DNA of 56,014 nt from a virus: positions 1 to 56,014 of IMG/VR virus record IMGVR_UViG_3300024265_000059, one strand, 5' to 3'. Made by a program: the position numbers and the translations under genes. The notes beneath the pieces were generated by a model. It was given only the letters and a program-made list of their open reading frames with translations. It did not search any database and was not told the DNA's origin. Below, piece after piece: positions 51,291 to 56,014 of the stretch (positions are counted from its first letter, which is position 1; every line of letters starts with the position of its first letter).

Positions 51291-51363
51291 TGCCCCGAAT
51301 AGGATTCGAACCTATACTGACATGGTTCTAAACCATGTTCCTCTGCCGTTGGGATACCGGGGC
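51291..51363 (-). tRNA. Class I tRNA with anticodon TAG (nominally Leu)
   Basis: Acceptor GCCCCGG/TCGGGGC, D arm TCC/GGA, anticodon stem CATGG/CCATG with loop TTTAGAA, variable loop of only five bases (TCAGT), T arm ATAGG/CCTAT. The anticodon UAG reads CUA, a leucine codon, but every canonical bacterial tRNA-Leu has a long variable arm, and the neighbouring Leu tRNAs here do. Its charging is therefore uncertain; it is not an amber suppressor (that would need anticodon CUA). Confidence 0.85.
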
Positions 51364-51444
51364 TCATCTCCGATCCTTACTGTTTTTCCTAACAAAATTT
51401 CGGACAGCTAAGACAAATTCGTGTTCAGTATATCTTTTGGTCAC
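51364..51444 (-). CDS. Possible 26-residue ORF filling a tRNA-tRNA gap
   Basis: GTG start at 51444, stop at 51364-51366 directly next to the 5' base of the TAG-anticodon tRNA. Encodes a basic, helix-forming peptide (MTKRYTEHEFVLAVRNFV then RKNSKDRR). No clear RBS is visible, so this is weak. Listed because it ends exactly at a tRNA, as do the ORFs at 50515 and 51844. Confidence 0.3.
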   Translation of the reverse strand: MTKRYTEHEFVLAVRNFVRKNSKDRR

Positions 51445-51465
51445 ATCACACACTCACGAATAAAA

Positions 51466-51549
51466 TGCCTGCGCTGGGAGTCGAACCCAGAAACCCTTGC
51501 GGGCACGAGGGTTTAAGCCCCGCTCCTTTGCCTGTTTGGACACACAGGC
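51466..51549 (-). tRNA. trnL: tRNA-Leu (anticodon TAA)
   Basis: Class II: acceptor GCCTGTG/CGCAGGC, anticodon stem CGGGG/CCTCG with loop CTTAAAC, variable arm TGCCCGCAAGGGTTT, T arm CTGGG/CCCAG. Reads UUA/UUG. Confidence 0.92.
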
Positions 51550-51557
51550 TACAACGA

Positions 51558-51758
51558 CTAAAACCAAGTTCTTTTTGTTTTCCCAGAAATCAAATCAAAA
51601 CCTTCACCACATTCATGACATTTCGTGCAATGCCAATACGTTGGATTGACCACCCAAACTGTTGGATAACAACGATGATTTCTGTGATACCACGAACATC
51701 GAAGCCATTTGTGCAAAAATCTTGTAATACGTTTCAAACAATTATCACCATATTTCAC
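51558..51758 (-). CDS. Small Cys/His-rich (zinc-ribbon-like) protein
   Basis: 66 residues from a GTG at 51758 with perfect GGAGG (51765-51769) just behind tRNA-Ala. A basic start is followed by W/H/C-rich sequence (FLHKWLRCSWYHRNHRCY) and an end with HCTKCHECGEGF. It shares the W-x-C-x-x-C / C-terminal design of the 53-residue ORF at 52412-52573. Such small Cys/Trp proteins occur widely in phages and prophages; function unknown. Confidence 0.65.
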   Translation of the reverse strand: MKYGDNCLKRITRFLHKWLRCSWYHRNHRCYPTVWVVNPTYWHCTKCHECGEGFDLISGKTKRTWF

Positions 51759-51771
51759 AATTCACCTCCAA

Positions 51772-51844
51772 TGGAAGGGAAGGGACTCGAACCCTCGACA
51801 TCTGGCTTGCAAAGCCAGCGCTCTCCCAACTGAGCTACCCCCCC
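51772..51844 (-). tRNA. trnA: tRNA-Ala (anticodon TGC)
   Basis: Acceptor GGGGGGG/CCCTTCC, which includes the G3-U70 identity pair; anticodon stem CTGGC/GCCAG with loop TTTGCAA; T arm GAGGG/CCCTT. Reads GCA/GCN. The last base of the upstream stop codon is its first base. Confidence 0.93.
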
Positions 51845-52410
51845 TATTTATCCAATTCGATCCTTCTTTTCTTGCTGTGCCTCTTTTTCTTCTGTGACAC
51901 ATAGCCTTTTGGTATAGGCTCGTCAATTACTTTGTTTACTGCTTCGATTGCCTTTTCCATATTCTCTTTGATATCTACTGTGGTGATATCATCGACATCT
52001 ATCGTAGTTGTAACCGGAAGCATGGTGTCTTCGATTTGCTCTTTCGAAAGCCCCCGATTAGGTATCACACCACTACCAGATATTGGAATGGCATGGATAC
52101 CTGGAGAGAAAAATGGTTGTTGATGATCATTTTTGAACACCTTGAAAATCATACCATCTGGTATGTATTGACTTTCAATTATCTTGACTCCATACATTCT
52201 CATTTGTCCATCTGGATCGGCACCGCCGTTACTTCTGTGGAACATCTTCTGCACTTCATACAAATCATTGGAGCTAATCAAAAAAGCTTCTACGTTATCA
52301 AGCTGTTGACCTTGTTGCTCAATCTCTCTTATGGTATCATGAAATTGCTTACGTATTCGATGCGTAGCCGCCTCAATTTCCGGATCGGAACTATGGTACA
52401 TATCAGCCAT
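51844..52410 (-). CDS. Hypothetical protein upstream of tRNA-Ala
   Basis: 188 residues from ATG at 52410, chosen because it directly follows the stop of the 53-residue ORF (TAAAATG); the frame is open to a GTG at 52467. Helical N-terminus (EIEAATHRIRKQFHDTIREIE), a middle with VEAFLISSNDLYEVQKMFH, and a basic C-terminal tail (SQKKKRHSKKRRIELDK). The stop TAG shares its last base with tRNA-Ala. No family recognised. Confidence 0.55.
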   Translation of the reverse strand: MADMYHSSDPEIEAATHRIRKQFHDTIREIEQQGQQLDNVEAFLISSNDLYEVQKMFHRSNGGADPDGQMRMYGVKIIESQYIPDGMIFKVFKNDHQQPFFSPGIHAIPISGSGVIPNRGLSKEQIEDTMLPVTTTIDVDDITTVDIKENMEKAIEAVNKVIDEPIPKGYVSQKKKRHSKKRRIELDK

Positions 52411-52411
52411 T

Positions 52412-52573
52412 TTACCCATCCCACTGTTCGTGTAGTCTGTCATCGCAGCGAGCACATTGCCATCCACTCATGGTAGAAGATCGATTGAAATCGGTTTCCC
52501 AATTATGCATATGAAGACAGATATAATTGCATCCAGCAAACCAACAAATCATCCTACGAATCATTCTCTTCAT
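52412..52573 (-). CDS. 53-residue Cys/Trp-rich microprotein (zinc-ribbon-like)
   Basis: ATG at 52573 with GGAGAAGAGAC upstream, starting 14 bases after tRNA-Asn. Basic start (MKRMIRRMICWFAGCNYIC), H-rich middle, and a C-terminal WQCARCDDRLHEQW zinc-knuckle-like pair. It overlaps, in another frame, the 5' extension of the 51844-52410 frame, which is a reason to prefer the shorter start there. Similar in plan to 51558-51758. Confidence 0.6.
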   Translation of the reverse strand: MKRMIRRMICWFAGCNYICLHMHNWETDFNRSSTMSGWQCARCDDRLHEQWDG

Positions 52574-52586
52574 GTCTCTTCTCCAA

Positions 52587-52659
52587 CTTACCCGAAGGGA
52601 TTCGAACCCTTGACCTAGCGGTTAACAGCCGCTCGCTCTATCCCCTGAGCTACGGGCAA
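52587..52659 (-). tRNA. trnN: tRNA-Asn (anticodon GTT)
   Basis: Acceptor TTGCCCG/CGGGTAA, anticodon stem AGCGG/CCGCT with loop CTGTTAA, T arm AAGGG/CCCTT. Reads AAC/AAU. Confidence 0.93.
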
Positions 52660-52662
52660 GAC

Positions 52663-52735
52663 TCGGGGTGAAAGGACTCGAACCTTCAACTTCGCGGCCC
52701 CAAACCGCGCACTCTTCCAATTGAGCTACACCCCG
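52663..52735 (-). tRNA. trnP: tRNA-Pro (anticodon TGG)
   Basis: Acceptor CGGGGTG/CACCCCG, anticodon stem CGCGG/CCGCG with loop TTTGGGG, T arm GAAGG/CCTTT. Reads CCA/CCN. The upstream HAD gene ends inside the first ten bases of this tRNA. Confidence 0.93.
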
Positions 52736-53031
52736 TTTTTCACTAACTTCAAAAAACCATCAAGCGTTGAACATGTTGAATTGACAGTACACAATTTCTC
52801 AAACTCCTGGCAATGATCATCTATCAAAACGTCAGCGATTGGTTTTACGTGAGATTCTTTATCTCTATAGTCAAATCCCATCAACTGAGCGATAACTTGG
52901 CCATCATCGTGACAAGACCAAACAATAACATGATGACCACCTTTCTTAGCCCAATCCTGAAATCTGGCAAATTGAGGATGCAAATTGCCTCTTATTATAA
53001 CTGTGTCATCAAGGTCCAGAAGGATTCGCAT
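52726..53031 (-). CDS. Small HAD-superfamily phosphatase
   Basis: 101 residues; ATG at 53031 in TGATG overlap with the upstream gene and GGAG ahead. RILLDLDDTVIIRG is HAD motif I (DxDxT form, both Asp present), HHVIVWSCHDD is motif II, and the end IADVLIDDHCQEF is motif IV. No large cap, so a C0-type enzyme acting on nucleic acid or large substrates. In this RNA-repair setting a 3'-phosphatase comparable to the phosphatase half of T4 Pnkp is possible but unproven. Its stop TAG lies within tRNA-Pro. Confidence 0.7.
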   Translation of the reverse strand: MRILLDLDDTVIIRGNLHPQFARFQDWAKKGGHHVIVWSCHDDGQVIAQLMGFDYRDKESHVKPIADVLIDDHCQEFEKLCTVNSTCSTLDGFLKLVKNGV

Positions 53032-53669
53032 CAATCTACTCCGATTACTTCAGTTTCGATTCCACGTTTCCTAGCTTCCGTCACAATATGCTTAGTCCCT
53101 TTAGACTTACTCAGATCGTCGTGGAAGGCAATCACAAGACTCGGTTTTGTATCCAGCATCTTGATGTTCCTTCTCGGTCCTGCTGACAACCCATACTTCT
53201 TCCAAGCTGCCCAGAACGTAACAACTTCAAAACCCATATTCAAAGCAAGGTTACGAGCCATGGTATCAACACCATCGCAACCGCCCTCAACTATAATAGT
53301 ATCAGACGGAAGATCGAAAAGTCGCTTTCTTATCACCTCAACTCCATCGTGTGACCAATCTCTACTGCCGCAAATAACTACCTTCATGGTTTTCTCCAAA
53401 TATTCAGCGATCACATCTCCGTGACAAGCTTCCGGCTTACAAAAACAACCAAGCCGCTTTCCCTTCAACTCTTTTGTTCTACGTGTAAATTCAGGATCAA
53501 TTTTCAATCGATTCAGAAAATACTTGCGATAGAGTTCTATGACCTTCTTTCTACCACCATCTTGGGCAACGCTGAAAGGATTGCCGAAATATCCATCATG
53601 GCCGTTCCCCGCCCTGCCAATGTATTCATCGTATTCTTGTCGACGAATATTAACGACGGTTGTCTTCAT
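53031..53669 (-). CDS. DUF4326-SLOG (DUF2493) fusion protein
   Basis: 212 residues. The N-terminal half (VVNIRRQEYDEYIGRAGNGH, YFGNPF, ELKGKRLGCFCKPEACHGDV) is DUF4326, with its C-x-C/C-x2-CHGD motif. The C-terminal half (MKVVICGSRDW, TIIVEGGCDGVDTMARNLAL, SAGPRRNIKML) is a DUF2493 SLOG Rossmann domain with the GSRxW and GGCxGxDxxAR nucleotide-binding loops and the GPxRN signature. SLOG domains bind or process nucleotide-derived ligands and are frequent in phage and defence loci. The fusion and its role are not something I can assign further; AGGA lies ten bases before the ATG. Confidence 0.78.
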   Translation of the reverse strand: MKTTVVNIRRQEYDEYIGRAGNGHDGYFGNPFSVAQDGGRKKVIELYRKYFLNRLKIDPEFTRRTKELKGKRLGCFCKPEACHGDVIAEYLEKTMKVVICGSRDWSHDGVEVIRKRLFDLPSDTIIVEGGCDGVDTMARNLALNMGFEVVTFWAAWKKYGLSAGPRRNIKMLDTKPSLVIAFHDDLSKSKGTKHIVTEARKRGIETEVIGVD

Positions 53670-53685
53670 GGTCCGATATTCCTAC

Positions 53686-53710
53686 AAAAAAACTCGCGAT
53701 TTCTCGCGAG
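53686..53710 (-). terminator. Rho-independent terminator
   Basis: Minus-strand perfect 7-bp stem CTCGCGA/TCGCGAG with GAAA loop, followed by seven T residues. It ends the 29-residue ORF unit. Confidence 0.9.
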
Positions 53711-53743
53711 CAAAAGTCTTATCTGAAATCGTTCACAGAGAGA

Positions 53744-53833
53744 CTAGCCCGCATCACCACCAGGCGCGCGCAGATTGAGTACGGCTGGGGCTAATGGATA
53801 ATTCCGTCCGGGTTTTCTATACAAGCTTCTCAC
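53744..53833 (-). CDS. 29-residue ORF in its own promoter-terminator unit
   Basis: GTG at 53833 with GGAGG eight bases upstream; stop TAG at 53744-53746. The peptide MRSLYRKPGRNYPLAPAVL then NLRAPGGDAG is basic at the start and Gly/Ala/Pro-rich at the end. A GGGGTATAATGA promoter-like site is 20 bases before the RBS, and a strong terminator is 34 bases after the stop. It is more GC-rich than its neighbours. Could be a small protein, a leader peptide or a processed peptide; no homologue recognised. Confidence 0.5.
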   Translation of the reverse strand: MRSLYRKPGRNYPLAPAVLNLRAPGGDAG

Positions 53834-53852
53834 GATTCATTCCTCCTACATA

Positions 53853-53864
53853 TCATTATACCCC
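53853..53864 (-). promoter_or_regulatory. Candidate phage promoter (GGGGTATAATGA)
   Basis: Minus-strand GGTTTGGGGTATAATGA, just before GGAGG of the 29-residue ORF. Shares TTGGxGTATAAT with 47028 and 48337. Confidence 0.5.
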
Positions 53865-53908
53865 AAACCAACAGGTTTGTGCCAAGAAAAATGAAAAAAA
53901 ACTGAAAA

Positions 53909-53983
53909 TAGCGGGAGAGGGATTCGAACCCTCGACCTCCGGGTTATGAGCCCGATGGGCTAACCAAACTGCCCTACCCCGCA
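53909..53983 (-). tRNA. trnfM: Initiator-type tRNA-Met (anticodon CAT)
   Basis: Acceptor TGCGGGG/TCCCGCT with a U1-U72 mismatch, D arm GGGC...GCCC, anticodon stem TCGGG/CCCGG with loop CTCATAA, T arm GAGGG/CCCTC. An unpaired 1-72 position and the three consecutive G-C pairs next to the anticodon loop are the hallmarks of bacterial initiator tRNA. Confidence 0.88.
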
Positions 53984-53990
53984 TCAAGTT

Positions 53991-54012
53991 GCCGCTGATA
54001 CGGCTCAGCGGC
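53991..54012 (-). other. Perfect 8-bp hairpin beside initiator tRNA
   Basis: GCCGCTGA/TCAGCGGC around a six-base loop, seven bases outside the 5' end of the tRNA-Met. There is no T run, so it is not a normal terminator. It may direct tRNA 5' processing or protect the mRNA 3' end of the gene at 54048-54170. Confidence 0.5.
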
Positions 54013-54047
54013 CAAGCCTTTATGGTTCCCCTGCCTCTGGCAGACGA

Positions 54048-54170
54048 TTACAGAAAAAACCAACAACCGGTTCCGATAACCAAAAGAGCGGCTACGATCC
54101 ATTTCCAATACATCAAAAAATAGATCGGCCACCTGATGGGCCACGGCAAATCATCAATTGACCAACTCAT
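54048..54170 (-). CDS. 40-residue single-span membrane microprotein
   Basis: ATG at 54170 with perfect GGAGGTAAAGG upstream. A polar, Trp/Pro-rich start (MSWSIDDLPWPIRWPIYF) leads into one transmembrane helix (WIVAALLVIGTGCWFF). It overlaps the 29-residue ORF before it (ATGA). Small phage membrane peptides of this type include superinfection-exclusion and lysis-control proteins, but no family can be named. Confidence 0.65.
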   Translation of the reverse strand: MSWSIDDLPWPIRWPIYFLMYWKWIVAALLVIGTGCWFFL

Positions 54171-54256
54171 CCTTTACCTCCTAATCGTTCTTCCATCCGC
54201 CCTCTGGGGCGTGTGATCGTCCTTATCAGACCTTCACAGTGGCATTTGTCACTCAT
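54167..54256 (-). CDS. 29-residue Cys-containing microprotein
   Basis: ATG at 54256 inside the ATGA overlap with the preceding gene, stop inside the ATGA overlap with the next. Encodes MSDKCHCEGLIRTITRPRGR then MEERLGGKG. The double stop-start coupling supports translation. Its last codons carry the GGAGG of the membrane microprotein. Function unknown. Confidence 0.5.
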   Translation of the reverse strand: MSDKCHCEGLIRTITRPRGRMEERLGGKG

Positions 54257-54573
54257 TTCGATTCGTCCCCTTTCATGTGCTTGAACATCTCGATCTCGGC
54301 CAATCTCTTATCGGCTCCCTTGCGAGTCTCAAAACAGCCAAGCTTTTTGCCCTTCTTGCTGTATATGCAGTACGGCTTACTTTTCGTGCCATCCTTACGG
54401 ATCACAGCTTTTGCTGATTCCAATGCATCTTCCGTCGCCTTCTCAAGTTCTTCATTCCAGTCAGTCACAGGACCACCTGCCTTTTGTCGTCTTGCCAGAA
54501 TCTCTTTTATCGATAGATAATACTTGTACGGCCTCTTGCCTCTTCTCTCTGCGTGCGTATGCCTTGTGCTCAT
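54253..54573 (-). CDS. Hypothetical basic protein
   Basis: 106 residues starting in the ATGA overlap with the upstream gene. Lys/Arg/Glu-rich: WNEELEKATEDALESAKAVI, then KPYCIYSKKGKKLGCFETRK followed by GADKRLAEIEMF. The second block resembles a short module found in phage head and protease genes ('GKxLGxFxTxxxAxxxLxxI'). Function unknown. No strong RBS, so coupled translation is likely. Confidence 0.55.
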   Translation of the reverse strand: MSTRHTHAERRGKRPYKYYLSIKEILARRQKAGGPVTDWNEELEKATEDALESAKAVIRKDGTKSKPYCIYSKKGKKLGCFETRKGADKRLAEIEMFKHMKGDESK

Positions 54574-55007
54574 ATGACATAGTCTACGACATAGTCGTCT
54601 TGTATGCTCTTGAAAATATCGATTACGATACGATCGGGCATAAACAACACCTTGTCTCTCATTTGGACTTCTTTGACAAGAAACGGGGCGTCGAAAACCA
54701 AACCACCAAGCATGTATCCCGATTGGACGGCTTGTTCGTATGTGTCGAAGAAGCCATGCGAAGCCCTTCCCTTAACTAGGACGAATTTCCCAGCATGTTT
54801 TTCAAACCACCACATTCGATTTTCTTCAAAAAACTTCAGTTCTGTCCCAAGAACAGACAGAGCACATCTTTTCTTGTGCTCGCTAATTGAGGAAACTGGT
54901 ATCTTCAGGAAACAAAAGTGACACTTTATACAGCATGGCCCCATGTGTCTAGTCTCCATCCCATCTTGGTTTCTGTGGCAATCGCATCGGCATTCTTCGC
55001 TTCCCAT
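54570..55007 (-). CDS. Zinc-binding protein of unknown function
   Basis: 145 residues with GAGAGGT upstream of the ATG. The N-terminus has a dense Cys/His set (CRCDCH, CCIKCHFCF, HKKRC), likely two zinc sites. The second half (FFEENRMWWFEKHAGKFVLV, GFFDTYEQAVQSGYMLGGLV) matches the short 'WFxxHxGKxVxVKG...E-A...G' beta-alpha module known as DUF5678-like. Coupled to the next gene by ATGA. Confidence 0.6.
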   Translation of the reverse strand: MGSEECRCDCHRNQDGMETRHMGPCCIKCHFCFLKIPVSSISEHKKRCALSVLGTELKFFEENRMWWFEKHAGKFVLVKGRASHGFFDTYEQAVQSGYMLGGLVFDAPFLVKEVQMRDKVLFMPDRIVIDIFKSIQDDYVVDYVI

Positions 55008-55086
55008 ATCATATACCTCTCAGACTACAAGCAGGACGACAAAAGTCAGCAGCGGCCACTACAAGAGGAATTAGGCCCATTACAGA

Positions 55087-55368
55087 TCATCTTACGCAAT
55101 TGCACAATTGCTGTCCTTCTGATGGTGATGGTTTTCCGCAAAGCCTACAATATTCTGGTTCGTCTAAGCCTTCTTCTGAGTATCTAAGACAGAAACTACA
55201 AGGTGGAGATATATGACACGAACAACAATCATCGTTCCATCTTAAATCCACGCAGGCTATGGCGTCAGCATAATCGTTACTTGATGAGCCAACTGCACTA
55301 CGACAATCGCATTGAACAACGGAAGTAAATAACTGTATTTTTCCAGTGTCTCTGCAATCTTTACACAT
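55087..55368 (-). CDS. Cys-rich small protein
   Basis: 93 residues starting in TAATG overlap with the HNH gene. Contains eleven or more Cys arranged as CKDC, CDC, CCSC, CSFC, CRLC, CNC, typical of multiple zinc knuckles (DnaJ-Zn-like C-x2-C pairs). Probably a metal-binding nucleic-acid or protein-interaction protein. No family recognised. Confidence 0.6.
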   Translation of the reverse strand: MCKDCRDTGKIQLFTSVVQCDCRSAVGSSSNDYADAIACVDLRWNDDCCSCHISPPCSFCLRYSEEGLDEPEYCRLCGKPSPSEGQQLCNCVR

Positions 55369-55838
55369 TAAAGTCCATCCATAGCGTCTACGAAACCACC
55401 TGCTGTATAATATCCACGCTCTTTGGCAGTTTTCTTAGCATGACAATTGGCGCATCGGACCACACATTTTTCTATTTCTTTCAGTATTGTTGGCCAAATA
55501 CGTGTTGTCAGCATTGTTGTAATATTAGCCGTTTTTGTTCCTGTCACATGATCGAATTCAAGTGTCGCTGGATGAGTTTCTCCACAGTCGATACATGGAT
55601 GGTTTTTCAAATAGTCGAGCATCAAAGGCCAATTAATACCACAAAGTTTTTTATGATTTACTTTGGAAAGATTTATTCTTTTGTTGCGAAAATCTTCTGA
55701 TTGATCGTATCTCTCTTTATTATGTATGCTATGACACGCTTTGCACCAAGAACAATACCCATCCTTGCGAGCCCGACGTATGGCGAATTCGGAAACCGGC
55801 TTTTCTTTACCGCATTTTGAACATCTCTTGATTCTCAT
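55368..55838 (-). CDS. HNH endonuclease
   Basis: 156 residues. An N-terminal zinc ribbon (KRCSKCGKEKPVSEF ... YCSWCKACH) precedes the HNH core: HPCIDCGETHPATLEFDHVTG supplies the first Cys pair and the catalytic DH, and CVVRCANCHAKKTAKERGYY supplies the last Cys pair and the final His. Free-standing phage HNH enzymes are usually homing endonucleases or packaging nicking enzymes. No intron or inserted gene structure is visible next to it. It follows the partial gene at 55844 by five bases. Confidence 0.85.
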   Translation of the reverse strand: MRIKRCSKCGKEKPVSEFAIRRARKDGYCSWCKACHSIHNKERYDQSEDFRNKRINLSKVNHKKLCGINWPLMLDYLKNHPCIDCGETHPATLEFDHVTGTKTANITTMLTTRIWPTILKEIEKCVVRCANCHAKKTAKERGYYTAGGFVDAMDGL

Positions 55839-55843
55839 TCTGT

Positions 55844-56014
55844 TTACTTGAATGTTACAGAATCTAATGCTGAGACAAAACCGGGTTCGAATTTTTCTGC
55901 ATTATCGGTAAATAATTCCCAACAAACATCAAAACCGGACACACACGCAGAGACATCCCATCCGACCACATTGCTCGTCACGCCTTCAAGGAGCGTACAA
56001 CCACCACCCAAGAG
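55844..56014 (-). CDS. 3' end of a gene, possible DNA methyltransferase (5' partial)
   Basis: An open frame enters from the right edge and ends with TAA at 55844-55846, encoding 56 visible residues. LLGGGCTLLEGVTSNVVGWD resembles the FxGxGTT-x-x-A...VGxD motif I block of permuted beta-class DNA amino-methyltransferases, which sits near the C-terminus in that class. The remaining 35 residues are FDVCWELFTDNAEKF and a short tail. Only a suggestion until the 5' part is seen. Confidence 0.35.
   Translation of the reverse strand, partial: LLGGGCTLLEGVTSNVVGWDVSACVSGFDVCWELFTDNAEKFEPGFVSALDSVTFK

Noticed and set aside
52411-52467. Extended start (GTG at 52467) of the 51844 gene
   Set aside because: No RBS, and it overlaps the 53-residue ORF that has a strong RBS and stops next to the ATG at 52410.
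55018-55086. 23-residue hydrophobic ORF between the zinc-binding and Cys-rich genes
   Set aside because: No convincing RBS; composition and placement give too little support.
1-56014. CRISPR array, integrase, insertion sequence or attachment site
   Set aside because: No regular direct repeats with spacers, no recombinase motifs and no flanking duplications were found. The HNH gene and split dnaE are not accompanied by intron features.

Overview
The window is about 56 kb of a large tailed-phage genome (Caudoviricetes). The evidence is a phage replication module, a long block of virion genes with a 1704-residue tape measure protein, and a tRNA/translation module, all tightly packed with ATGA or TAATG junctions. 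The host is probably an alphaproteobacterium: the phage tRNA-His lacks the encoded G-1 and carries A73 and U72, the form known from Caulobacter-type alphaproteobacteria. The sequence is moderately AT-rich, and no integrase, insertion sequence or CRISPR array is visible.

Region 1 (1-27657, + strand) is replication interleaved with carbohydrate genes. It begins inside a DnaB-like helicase gene (the 5' end lies outside the window). Next come a CHC2/TOPRIM primase, a DUF5664-type nucleotide hydrolase, a Cas4/RecB-like nuclease and the N-terminal half of a bacterial-type DNA polymerase III alpha subunit (DnaE). The polymerase then stops, and 14 sugar-related genes follow: glycosyltransferases, four SAM methyltransferases, a heptose-7-phosphate-kinase-like PfkB enzyme, three GT9-like heptosyltransferases and an LPS-kinase-like protein. 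The C-terminal half of DnaE resumes 10.6 kb downstream as a separate gene. SSB and a small sigma-like factor follow, then a second glycosylation block (three GT4, one GT2, a methyltransferase and two unknowns), then a putative annealing protein and a Whirly/PC4-like ssDNA-binding protein.

Region 2 (27654-47760, - strand) is the virion module. Transcription runs leftward: an abundant-type structural protein with its own promoter and terminator, probable tail assembly proteins, the tape measure protein, a 1114-residue repeat-built fibre protein, a probable baseplate/tail hub and further tail proteins, two paralogous small structural proteins, and then a nuclease and a membrane protein.

Region 3 (47816-56014, - strand) is a translation and RNA module. 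It has 17 tRNA genes, including an initiator-type tRNA-Met and a class I tRNA with anticodon UAG, interspersed with a phage ribosome recycling factor, a T4 Rnl1-like RNA ligase, a HAD phosphatase, a DUF4326-SLOG fusion, small zinc-binding proteins, several very small ORFs with good ribosome binding sites, an HNH endonuclease and the 3' end of a possible DNA methyltransferase.

A recurring GTGTATAATA-type element lies upstream of many transcription units in regions 2 and 3, and a related GTATAATAGTAT element lies upstream of dnaE-C and ssb. These are candidate phage promoters. The strongest leads for new biology are the polymerase gene split around a glycan-synthesis island, the phage ribosome recycling factor inside a tRNA array, and the tiny ORFs that have their own promoter and terminator.
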